Notes: generated from the letters alone by a model not told the origin. A stretch of DNA of 9,410 nucleotides from Verrucomicrobiales bacterium (GCA_028293405.1 JAQGOW010000131.1:1-9410), one strand, 5' to 3'. Numbered from the stretch's first letter, positions 1 through 6,570 are shown. Numbers and translations: made by a program.

Positions 1-1139
1 ACCTCGATCGGTGGCGGAAGATCGCGCTCGGGAACCGTCGGCAAAACAATTTGTTCCATCACCGCCGTGGGGATGACAAGGACGTGCGTGTAACCGATGA
101 CGCGCAAACTGTTTTGCAACATCACGGGTTCAGCTGTAGAACGCCAATTGTGCACGATTTCGCGCAGGCCGTAACTCTGGCCGTTGCCGAGATAATTCAA
201 CGTGCGATGTCCGTGGCCGAATTTTTGGCTCAATCGCGCAAAGCCGGCGCGTATCAAAATGACGCCGTTGGGATAGTGACCTTCTTCAGCGATAGCGGGC
301 TCTTCACGTTTGCCAGCGAGGCCTGCCTGGGCGAGGCGTTTGTAATCGCCGGACCAATCGTAGTCGCCGTAGGTGGCGAATTGCGTTTGGGCCATCACCT
401 TGTCCAACTGCTCGCTGGTGAGATGTTGGAAAATTGGAATTTCGCGCAAGTGCGCCGCGAGCGCGCGTTCGCGGTAAATGCGGTCGATGTGTTGACGCAG
501 ATTGTCGTCGTAACGCATCAGGTCGCGGAGACCTTGCCAACGGATCTCGAGCAATTCGGTGCCGGCTGATTGCGCAAAAACGGTGGCCGTACGCGGCATG
601 CGACTCAACGCGGCGATTTCGCCGAAAAACTCACCCGACTCAATCGTGGCCGTGCGATGCTCGTCGAGAATGCGCGGCACGTCTTGCAAAAAGACGCGAA
701 CTTCATCGCGGTCCTGACGCGAGCGCACGCGACTGTCCTGTTTCATTTCGGAGATGTCGCGCGTCTCGGGTTCAGTGGGATTGCTCCAAAGCTGCGCCAG
801 GATGCGCAACAATCCTTTGCGTTTCGGCGTGCGACGGCCAAGCGTGGACTCGGGCAGTTCCGGCGTGATGACCACTTGCGCCGCTCCAGTCAAAATCATG
901 AACGCTGAAGTGCCGTAATCGCCCGCGCGCACAATCAGTTCGCCAGCTTCATAACGGCGAATACGCGTGTCATTGCGCAAAATGTCCCGCAACGAAACGC
1001 GTTTGGGAAACCGTTCCGCGTTCATGTCCTTGAACGGAGGGAGCGAGAGAAGGCGGTCCAGCTGCGCCTCGGTCATGTCCGGATCAAACGACGCGTCCCA
1101 GCGTTGGGGGCGTTGAAATGTCGTGACGGGTTCCGGCAT
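1..1139 (-). CDS. Tandem cyclic-nucleotide-binding-domain protein (3' end outside window)
   Basis: The reading frame is open from ATG (complement of 1137-1139) to the window edge: 379 codons, no stop. Domain 1 spans about residues 50-225 and has a canonical phosphate-binding cassette, FGEIAALSRMPRTATV, at 172-187, with the Glu and Arg that contact the cyclic phosphate (E174, R183). About 55 extra, strongly basic residues lie between its early beta strands (near VVI, 89-91) and the cassette. Domain 2 starts near LREIPIF (231-237). Its equivalent cassette (323-339) has lost the Glu (YGL for FGE) but keeps an Arg at 333, so it may not bind ligand. The arrangement recalls PKA regulatory subunits, but there is no DNA-binding helix-turn-helix in the visible part, so it is not a plain CRP/FNR regulator. 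From memory, similar planctomycete proteins carry a 4Fe-4S ferredoxin-like region after the two domains; that part would be outside the window. No Shine-Dalgarno precedes the ATG. The tandem-domain call is firm; function is unknown. Confidence 0.88.
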   Translation of the reverse strand, partial: MPEPVTTFQRPQRWDASFDPDMTEAQLDRLLSLPPFKDMNAERFPKRVSLRDILRNDTRIRRYEAGELIVRAGDYGTSAFMILTGAAQVVITPELPESTLGRRTPKRKGLLRILAQLWSNPTEPETRDISEMKQDSRVRSRQDRDEVRVFLQDVPRILDEHRTATIESGEFFGEIAALSRMPRTATVFAQSAGTELLEIRWQGLRDLMRYDDNLRQHIDRIYRERALAAHLREIPIFQHLTSEQLDKVMAQTQFATYGDYDWSGDYKRLAQAGLAGKREEPAIAEEGHYPNGVILIRAGFARLSQKFGHGHRTLNYLGNGQSYGLREIVHNWRSTAEPVMLQNSLRVIGYTHVLVIPTAVMEQIVLPTVPERDLPPPIE

Positions 1140-1204
1140 ATGAGGCTGCGGATAGTAGAGCCGACGAAGGCCCGAATCTCAAGCTTCAACGAACACGGCG
1201 CGAA

Positions 1205-1642
1205 CTAAATCCCAATATCCTCGTTCCAAAGCTGCGGGCTCTTCGCAATGAAGTCGCGCATCATCTGGATGCATTCCTCGTCTTGCAGCACCTGCACCTC
1301 GACGCCGTTTTTGCGCAGATGATCTTCGGCACCCATGAACGTCTTGTTCTCGCCGACGATGACTTTGGGAATTCCGTAAAGCAGGATCGCGCCGGTGCAC
1401 ATGGGGCAGGGGGACAGCGTCGTGTAAATGGTGCACTCCTTGTAAATCGACCCTTTCTGCCGGCCAGCATTTTCCAGCGCGTTCATCTCACCGTGATGAA
1501 TGACCGAACCGTGTTGCACGCGTTGATTATGTCCGCGACCAATGATTTTGCCGTCGTGGACGAGAACGGAACCGATGGGAATACCGCCGCTCGCCAGACC
1601 TTTTTTCGCTTCGTCAATTGCTGCTCTGAGGAATGGATCCAT
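1205..1642 (-). CDS. Cytosine deaminase, yeast Fcy1-like (CDA fold, zinc)
   Basis: A 145-residue cytosolic enzyme, predicted to convert cytosine to uracil plus ammonia in pyrimidine salvage. The zinc site is complete: H50-G-E52 (His ligand, Glu proton shuttle) and P78-C79-P-M-C82. Similarity to Saccharomyces Fcy1 runs the whole length: RGHN near 37-40, TLSPCPMCTGAI, YGIPKVIVGEN and the C-terminal WNEDIG (139-144). The substrate-gating residues of Fcy1 (F114, W152, D155) correspond to F102, W139 and D142. This separates it from guanine deaminases, tRNA adenosine deaminases (TadA) and the unrelated amidohydrolase CodA. The frame is open further upstream to an ATG at 1729, but that would overlap the preceding gene and add a tail with no family counterpart, so the ATG at 1640-1642 (MDPFL) is chosen. 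There is no clear Shine-Dalgarno. It lies 46 bp after the upstream minus-strand gene and may share its transcript. Activity on 5-fluorocytosine is likely from the family but not shown. Confidence 0.9.
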   Translation of the reverse strand: MDPFLRAAIDEAKKGLASGGIPIGSVLVHDGKIIGRGHNQRVQHGSVIHHGEMNALENAGRQKGSIYKECTIYTTLSPCPMCTGAILLYGIPKVIVGENKTFMGAEDHLRKNGVEVQVLQDEECIQMMRDFIAKSPQLWNEDIGI

Positions 1643-1645
1643 AGA

Positions 1646-1673
1646 TGCAGTGTTCAGTATCCAGTTTTCAGTT
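1646..1673. repeat. Degenerate heptamer tandem repeat, four units
   Basis: Four adjacent 7-mers, TGCAGTG, TTCAGTA, TCCAGTT and TTCAGTT, share a T.CAGT. core with exact 7-bp period. A weaker fifth unit (TCAAATC) follows at 1674-1680. On the minus strand the core reads .ACTG.A. The array fills the short gap between two minus-strand genes and ends three bases before the deaminase start codon. It resembles the short tandemly repeated sequences of bacterial intergenic regions; any function is unknown. Confidence 0.55.
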
Positions 1674-1688
1674 TCAAATCCAATTCTC

Positions 1689-3218
1689 CTAACGTCCCCG
1701 CTTCTTTTCATCGAATGCTTTGACTTCATCTGCCGACGCGACCTGCGGCCACACGAGATCCTTTCTCATTAGAAATGATGAAGACCCGGATCCCTCCATC
1801 GGCGTTGCATCGCCACCGTCGTCAACGCCGTTCACGCCAACAGAATAAAGCAGGAATGAGCCGTTTGAAAGCGATCGGTAGCGCACAGGCTTTCCGTCTA
1901 TGTAATCGACGGGAACGCGCTTAAGAAGCGATGGCACGAGTTCATCGAGCGTGGCCGGATAATTGAGATGCTGCAGTCGGTAACGCTCCAATGCTATCGC
2001 TGTGACTGTCAGGGAAACAAGTGACTGATTCTGGATCAGTTTAGCGGCGCTTCGGCGCAATGTCGCGTTGTTTCCGGTAGCCCACGAAAAAACCGACTCC
2101 GAACCCAACTCCCATAAGCCATCTTCCCCACGACGATACAACGTGCTGCCTTTCCATAGTTGTGCCATCCGGATCTGCTGGCATATGTCCTCGACGCACC
2201 GCCGTGTGCGCAAATCATCTTCATAGGAGCCGACCCAACACCATGCCCAATATCGCGGATACCTATCGAGCAATTGTTTAAATCCCGCTTTTGGTTCGCT
2301 GAGCGTTTCGGTCACCAATTGGCCGAATTCGTTCAGTCGATTCATCGTGGCGCCGCCAGTCCAAATGTCCTTGTCCGACCTGACAGCTTCAATCGTCTGC
2401 GCGTTCACGACGGCTTCAAACTTCATGCTGGCCGTCGCTTTGGTAAGCAGGTCTAACTCCTCCCAGCTTTGCTGCACTTGTCGCAACTGCGTTTCGCTCA
2501 ATTGGTGCGACTCCACTGCCTCCCACGTGGAGCAACACGAAAGTGTCACGCACGCACATCGAACAAGCTCACTAATGAGCATTGGTTCGTGTTGCCAATT
2601 ACCGATTAGGCGAACCTCGGCCAACAAATCTGCTGTCGCCTCGTCCGTGTGTTTTTTGCGCAGGTCAAACGCGGTCAGTGCGCAAAGATTCATTGCCGCT
2701 TCTTTCAACGGCGCCAAGTGCGGGAGCAATGCGACCATTCCTTTCGCATAGTTGATTGGAAATTGCATAGGACCAGCCGTGGCATCACGCAGCTCGATCA
2801 AAAGATCGCGTTTGGCGGCCACTTCGGATTCGAACAGGGGGACTATGTCGATCTCGCCGCCCGGTGATTTGGTCGCTTCGGGGACATACGTAGCATTCAC
2901 GTTCTCGAGGATTGCCGTTTCGCGACACGTCAGACGCGCCTTGCCTGGTGCCACAATTTGCATCCGAAAGGGCAGCAGTTCGCGCAGCCGATTTCCTACC
3001 GCCGCGCTAACGTTAATAAGATGGGCTCCGTTCGCTGCCCCATTTCTTACGCTTTGAGGTATCAGTTGAACCGCTTCGATCTGTTCTCCTTTGCGGATGA
3101 GTTCGTTCCGGTAGGCGTCTAGTTTCCACTTTGCGCGGAAATGCAAAGTGACTGGGATTAACCCCAATACCACCAGTAGAATGCTGCCGATCAACAGGAT
3201 TTTCCACCGCCTCTTCAC
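1689..3218 (-). CDS. Membrane-anchored protein with GspG-like C-terminal segment (uncharacterised)
   Basis: I do not recognise a named function. From a GTG at 3216-3218 the product is 509 residues. A short basic N-terminus (VKRRWK) is followed by one hydrophobic helix (about 7-27), so it is probably an anchored protein with a large soluble part outside the cytoplasm. The middle (about 30-390) is mixed alpha-rich sequence without a motif I can name. At about 407-470 a segment reads like the C-terminal part of type II secretion pseudopilin GspG: an ALERYRLQ helix, NYPATLDELVP, VPVDYIDGKPVRYR, then a LYSVGVNGVDDGGD loop resembling the GspG calcium-binding loop. It lacks the N-terminal prepilin signal. 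Such proteins recur in Verrucomicrobiota genomes as hypotheticals. The frame is open upstream to ATGs at 3347 and 3464, but 3464 lies inside the divergent gene and the added residues before the GTG look non-coding. No Shine-Dalgarno is seen. The stop is 46 bp before the deaminase. Confidence 0.78.
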   Translation of the reverse strand: MKRRWKILLIGSILLVVLGLIPVTLHFRAKWKLDAYRNELIRKGEQIEAVQLIPQSVRNGAANGAHLINVSAAVGNRLRELLPFRMQIVAPGKARLTCRETAILENVNATYVPEATKSPGGEIDIVPLFESEVAAKRDLLIELRDATAGPMQFPINYAKGMVALLPHLAPLKEAAMNLCALTAFDLRKKHTDEATADLLAEVRLIGNWQHEPMLISELVRCACVTLSCCSTWEAVESHQLSETQLRQVQQSWEELDLLTKATASMKFEAVVNAQTIEAVRSDKDIWTGGATMNRLNEFGQLVTETLSEPKAGFKQLLDRYPRYWAWCWVGSYEDDLRTRRCVEDICQQIRMAQLWKGSTLYRRGEDGLWELGSESVFSWATGNNATLRRSAAKLIQNQSLVSLTVTAIALERYRLQHLNYPATLDELVPSLLKRVPVDYIDGKPVRYRSLSNGSFLLYSVGVNGVDDGGDATPMEGSGSSSFLMRKDLVWPQVASADEVKAFDEKKRGR

Positions 3219-3345
3219 GACGCATACTGTCTGCCACTCATCGCGACTGGCAAGCTCATTGCGCCTCTCGACTTTCAGGACCTTTATATTAATCCATAGC
3301 GCTGCACTTGAAAACCAGCGCAGTCCGTGGTTACGTTCATAATCC
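3219..3345. promoter_or_regulatory. Divergent intergenic region with AT box and hairpin
   Basis: This 127-bp stretch separates the start of the minus-strand anchored protein from the start of the plus-strand secreted protein, so it should hold both promoters. An AT-rich box, TTTATATTAAT (3283-3293), stands out. TATATT (3285-3290) could be a rightward -10 element, and its complement could serve leftward. No convincing -35 accompanies either. A perfect 6-bp stem with an 11-nt loop (GCGCTG 3299-3304, CAGCGC 3316-3321) falls in the predicted rightward leader. Promoter assignment is inference; the stem is read directly. Confidence 0.4.
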
Positions 3346-5619
3346 ATGGTGCGCTTGACTCGTCTGCTTACGGCCCTGCTTTTGTTTTCACTCGGCAGTG
3401 ACGCGGTCGCGCAGACCAACCTGCCGGCATCTGTGCGCAATGTGGATATCGCGTTGCAGGCCAAAGAAGATTTCTGGGGCCAGATTGCCGCGCATCAACC
3501 GGGCGGGCCGAGCTACGAATTTTTCAGCCAACTCATGCCGCCGTTGCGTTATGTCGATGCGGCGTTTCATTATTATCCAATCGTGCTCAGTGCGCCGGAT
3601 GCGCCGTTGAAAGCACGCCTCATCTCGAACGGCAGCGCAATCAACGCCCGCGCTTCCAAGGCCACGTGGAAGGACTACGGCCTGCCGATCACGTTCAAGG
3701 TCGGTGATGATGGAACAGATTTCGGCGCCGACTTGACTGCGCTTAAAGGACCTACTTACGATCGCGGTTATCTGCCGATTGTAAATTTCAGCTACTACCA
3801 CAAAGGCCATTCCTACGAAGAAGAAGTGTTCGCTTCGGTCGATCGTCTCCAGTCCGATAGCGGTGTGGTTTTCGTCCGATTCAAAAATCCGACGAACGCT
3901 GAAATTAACATCGCCGCTGTCCTTTCGCCCAATACGCCACTGACCGTCAGCGAGGGCGCCGTTCGCAACACCAACAGTTACGCGTGGTTATGGTTCGACA
4001 AATCGTGGCAATGGGACCCCGCCAGGAACGCGCTCACGACCAAGTTGTTTCTCGGCGAATACGCATACCTCGCCATCGCGTCCCAGCCGATGGCGCAGCC
4101 GGTGCGCATGGCGGATTTGCCCGGCACCTATGACGAACAGCGGCGTAGCTGCGCCGGTCTGTGGGAAAGCTACATTCGAAACGGCATGTCGCTGACCGTT
4201 CCCGAGCCGCTCGTCAACAACGTCTGGCGCGCGCAAATCATCGCCAATTACATGCTGATGAAAGGCGACAACGCCAACTACAGCTACGGCAACGCCTACG
4301 AACGTCTTTATGAAGCCGAATGCGGCGACACCGTCCGTGCGCTCATGCTCTACGGCTACACGCAAGACACGCGCCGGATGATGGTCCCGTTGCTCAACTA
4401 CTCACGCACCAACGGCAACTACAGCCTGAGATTCCATCAAGCTGCCTACAAACTGCAGATGCTCGCGCACTACTATTGGCTCACGCGCGACGCAGGTTTC
4501 ATCAACGATCACAAAACTGAATGGCAACGCGAGGTCGATCTGCTCAGCACCAATCGCGAGTCTGGCCTCGGAATTCTTCCGAAGGAGCAATACGCCGGCG
4601 ACATTTTTGACCGCGCTTATTCACTGAACTCAAACGCAAATGGCTGGCGCGGTTTGCGCGACATGGCCGCCGTGCTCATCGAGACCGGCAATCGCGAACA
4701 GGGCGAACCCATCGCCGCTGTCGCGCGCGACTTTCGCAAAGCCATTTTGACTGCGGTGGACAAAAGCATCAACGACACAGTCATGCCGCCGTTCATTCCG
4801 CTGGCACTTCTTGGCAACGAAAAGCCATATGATCCAATCACCGCAACGAAGATGGGCAGCTATTGGAATTTGATGGCGCCTTACGTAATCGGTTCAGGAA
4901 TCTTCGGCCCCGGCGACGAACGTCAAACATGGCTCATCGATTATCTGCAAAAACACGGCGGCATTTCCATGGGCATGATTCGTTTCGACCAACACTCCGG
5001 CTTGTTCGCCAACAAAAACGGCATCGATGATCTCTACAGCCTCCGTTACGTCGACAAGCTCGCCGAACGCGACGACGTCGATGGCGTGCTCAACGCATTC
5101 TACGGCAAAATGGCCCAGGGCATGACGCGCGATACCTTCATTGGCGGCGAAGGCAGCAGTTTCAAAGCGTTAGATGGATTCGGACGCCCGATGTATCTCC
5201 CGCCCAACAGCACTGGAAACGCATTCTTCCTTTGGACGCTGCGCGACATGCTTGTGCAGGACTGGGATCTCAACGACGACGGCAAACCTGAGACGCTACG
5301 ATTGATGTTCGACACCCCACGTCGGTGGTTGAATGACGGTCAGGAAATTGCCATCGATCGTGCACCGACCGCTTTCGGGCCAGTGTCAGCGAGAATCGTT
5401 TCGAAGTTGAGCAGTGGGCAAGTGATCGCCGATGTCCGCCCTCCCATGCGCAATCCGGCCAAACAATCATTACTGCGCCTGCGTCTGCCAGAAAATTACG
5501 TGATACGAAGCGCTGACGTTGAAGGTGTGAACGTGCCGTTTGATAACCGGGGAACGCTGGACATCACAGCGTTCAAAGACCGCTTCACAGTGCGATGCCG
5601 AGTAGAGAAGGTGCGATGA
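3346..5619 (+). CDS. Secreted (alpha/alpha)6-toroid glycosidase-like protein
   Basis: A 757-residue exported protein. The signal peptide has basic residues (R3, R6), a hydrophobic core (LLTALLLFSLG) and an AVA cleavage site after residue 22. Three parts can be seen: a beta-rich N-terminal region (about 30-270), a helix-rich core (about 285-640) whose repeated helical hairpins suggest a six-hairpin toroid, and a beta-rich C-terminal region (about 650-757). This layout and the aromatic-rich core are typical of inverting glycoside hydrolases and related carbohydrate-active enzymes. Acidic residues in conserved-looking stretches, such as the LYEAECGD segment (321-328), D548 in IRFDQHSG and E602 in IGGEGSSF, are candidate catalytic residues. 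I cannot assign a GH family, substrate or catalytic pair, and it could be a non-catalytic carbohydrate-binding protein. The likely site of action is the periplasm or outside, on polysaccharide. The start fits the signal peptide. No Shine-Dalgarno is seen. Confidence 0.75.
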   Translation: MVRLTRLLTALLLFSLGSDAVAQTNLPASVRNVDIALQAKEDFWGQIAAHQPGGPSYEFFSQLMPPLRYVDAAFHYYPIVLSAPDAPLKARLISNGSAINARASKATWKDYGLPITFKVGDDGTDFGADLTALKGPTYDRGYLPIVNFSYYHKGHSYEEEVFASVDRLQSDSGVVFVRFKNPTNAEINIAAVLSPNTPLTVSEGAVRNTNSYAWLWFDKSWQWDPARNALTTKLFLGEYAYLAIASQPMAQPVRMADLPGTYDEQRRSCAGLWESYIRNGMSLTVPEPLVNNVWRAQIIANYMLMKGDNANYSYGNAYERLYEAECGDTVRALMLYGYTQDTRRMMVPLLNYSRTNGNYSLRFHQAAYKLQMLAHYYWLTRDAGFINDHKTEWQREVDLLSTNRESGLGILPKEQYAGDIFDRAYSLNSNANGWRGLRDMAAVLIETGNREQGEPIAAVARDFRKAILTAVDKSINDTVMPPFIPLALLGNEKPYDPITATKMGSYWNLMAPYVIGSGIFGPGDERQTWLIDYLQKHGGISMGMIRFDQHSGLFANKNGIDDLYSLRYVDKLAERDDVDGVLNAFYGKMAQGMTRDTFIGGEGSSFKALDGFGRPMYLPPNSTGNAFFLWTLRDMLVQDWDLNDDGKPETLRLMFDTPRRWLNDGQEIAIDRAPTAFGPVSARIVSKLSSGQVIADVRPPMRNPAKQSLLRLRLPENYVIRSADVEGVNVPFDNRGTLDITAFKDRFTVRCRVEKVR

Positions 5620-5631
5620 CGGCGAGAGACA

Positions 5632-5654
5632 GCGGACGTGACCATCCGCGCTCC
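5632..5654. repeat. Palindromic element between convergent genes (REP-like, possible terminator)
   Basis: GCGGA (5632-5636) pairs with TCCGC (5645-5649) around an 8-nt loop, followed by GCTCC. The right end, TCCGCGCTCC (5645-5654), matches TCTGCGCTCC of the stronger stem-loop at 6588-6597 in 9 of 10 positions. It sits between the stop codons of two converging genes, where a bidirectional terminator or a repetitive extragenic palindrome would be expected. There is no T-run. Confidence 0.4.
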
Positions 5655-5656
5655 AA

Positions 5657-5791
5657 TTACCGCTTGTCGTTATCTTTATCTTTGCGCGTATTGCGCTCGT
5701 CGATGAACCAGGCGATGAGCACGGGTCCAAAGCAAATCGCGAGGCCGAGCGGCATCGAATAAATTCCCCACAAAGACAAATCAGGTTGCAT
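5657..5791 (-). CDS. Small single-span membrane protein, 44 residues
   Basis: A short ORF from ATG (complement of 5789-5791) to TAA (complement of 5657-5659). The product starts MQPDLSLWGIYSMPLG, continues with a hydrophobic segment over about residues 8-30 (including LGLAICFGPVLIAWFI), and ends in a highly charged tail, DERNTRKDKDNDKR. This hydrophobic-then-charged pattern is what a real one-helix membrane protein looks like and is unlikely by chance. The charged tail after the helix suggests a cytoplasmic C-terminus by the positive-inside rule. No Shine-Dalgarno is visible. It begins 17 nt downstream of the 3' end of the tRNA gene on the same strand, so both could be on one primary transcript. 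Function unknown. Confidence 0.6.
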   Translation of the reverse strand: MQPDLSLWGIYSMPLGLAICFGPVLIAWFIDERNTRKDKDNDKR

Positions 5792-5808
5792 ATCTAGTAA
5801 CTAAAAAT

Positions 5809-5883
<75 letters not shown>

Positions 5884-5966
5884 ATGTGCCCGCTTACGCA
5901 GACAACTACGTCCAACATTGCAAATTCCCTGACAGCAATCAAGTCTCGGCCGCGCTTTTCAGCAAT

Positions 5967-6147
5967 CGCTAATTGCACCCATTAGCGCGCGCAACTTGTC
6001 AACTGCAACGGGGTTGAACTCTTCGGGTCGGAAGAGCAGGGAACGGCAGGTGCCGATTCAAGCGGTGCTCATCCGACGCACGCGGAGACAAGGAGACATT
6101 CCGTGGACACCCTGCATTAACATAACCCGTCCCTTGTCGTGTCCACG
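5967..6147 (+). promoter_or_regulatory. Hairpin-rich leader upstream of the prepilin gene
   Basis: Five perfect inverted repeats lie in this 181-nt stretch of the gene-free region 5884-6170: CGCTAAT/ATTAGCG (5967-5987, 7 bp), CTCTTC/GAAGAG (6019-6036, 6 bp), CGGC/GCCG (6044-6055, 4 bp), TCCG/CGGA (6072-6086, 4 bp) and CGTGGACAC/GTGTCCACG (6102-6110 with 6139-6147, 9 bp, 28-nt loop). A sixth pairing, GAGCA/TGCTC (6034-6038 with 6066-6070), would compete with the second hairpin. The last stem ends 13 nt before the Shine-Dalgarno. I recognise no known riboswitch core here, including both c-di-GMP classes, and no clear sigma-70 or sigma-54 promoter. It may be a structured mRNA leader, a small RNA, or a set of operators. 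The repeats are certain; the role is not. Confidence 0.45.
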
Positions 6148-6160
6148 CCGCATTCGCAAA

Positions 6161-6165
6161 AGGAG
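6161..6165 (+). promoter_or_regulatory. Ribosome binding site of the prepilin gene
   Basis: AGGAG lies 5 nt before the ATG at 6171. It is the only strong Shine-Dalgarno before any start in this window, and it fixes the start so that the prepilin leader is 10 residues long. Confidence 0.85.
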
Positions 6166-6170
6166 TTCCT

Positions 6171-6560
6171 ATGCAAATCAGGACCACAAAAAACGCCGGG
6201 TTCACACTTGTCGAAATCATGATCGTCGTCGCGATCATCGGGATGTTGGCGGCCATCGCTATTCCTAATTTCGTTAGCGCGCGTAATAAAGCGCAAGCAA
6301 CGACGTGCGTGAACAACTTGAGAATCATCGACGACGCCAAGGCGCTCTGGGCGTTGGAAGCACGAAAGAGTTCGGGCGACACTCCGACTGGCGCGGATTT
6401 GCAGTCCTTCATTGGACGCGGTTCCGCGGGGCAATTGCCGAGTTGCCCTAATGATTCAGCCAGTTCATTTGCGACGAGCTATTCTCCGAACCAGGTCGAT
6501 CAACAAACCGTCTGTAACATCGGCGGTGCGAACACGAGTTATCCGCACAAGCTGCCGTGA
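6171..6560 (+). CDS. Type IV pilin-like prepilin (N-terminal methylation motif)
   Basis: A 129-residue prepilin. The leader MQIRTTKNAG is cut by prepilin peptidase before F11. The mature protein begins FTLVE, with the conserved Glu at +5 and a hydrophobic alpha-1 helix to about residue 30 that serves as membrane anchor and assembly core. The helix continues through IPNFVSARNKAQATTCVNNL to about 65, followed by a small, Ser/Gly-rich C-terminal part. Three cysteines (C46, C92, C115) could form a disulfide in the globular region. The pattern C.NNLR.ID.AK..WALE together with a C-terminal HKLP resembles the short pilin-like proteins that are numerous in Verrucomicrobiota. It could be a pilus subunit, a DNA-uptake pseudopilin or a type II secretion pseudopilin; no assembly ATPase, platform protein or peptidase gene is nearby to decide. 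It is the best-translated-looking gene here, with a strong Shine-Dalgarno and a structured leader. Confidence 0.92.
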   Translation: MQIRTTKNAGFTLVEIMIVVAIIGMLAAIAIPNFVSARNKAQATTCVNNLRIIDDAKALWALEARKSSGDTPTGADLQSFIGRGSAGQLPSCPNDSASSFATSYSPNQVDQQTVCNIGGANTSYPHKLP

Positions 6561-6570
6561 GTGATTCAAC

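Noticed and set aside
51..569. 172-codon plus-strand ORF
   Set aside because: Lies wholly opposite the cyclic-nucleotide-binding gene, whose protein has clear family motifs; this frame has none.
1283..1723. 146-codon plus-strand ORF
   Set aside because: Antisense to the cytosine deaminase; no recognisable domain, and the opposite strand has the zinc motifs.
1643..1729. Upstream start (ATG at 1729) for the cytosine deaminase
   Set aside because: It overlaps the preceding gene's end and would translate the heptamer repeat; the family N-terminus matches the ATG at 1642.
3388..3810. 140-codon minus-strand ORF inside the secreted-protein gene
   Set aside because: Shadow frame of a gene with a signal peptide and consistent protein-like composition; no motif of its own.
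5997..6030. TTGTCA (5997-6002) as a sigma-70 -35 box for the pilin
   Set aside because: No acceptable -10 hexamer is found 16-18 bp downstream.
6101..6116. TGGACACCCTGCA as a sigma-54 promoter for the pilin
   Set aside because: The GG and GC doublets are 9 positions apart instead of the required 12, and the -12 element is not TTGC.
5967..6147. c-di-GMP riboswitch upstream of the pilin
   Set aside because: Such switches precede pilin genes in other bacteria, but neither class I nor class II core motifs are present.
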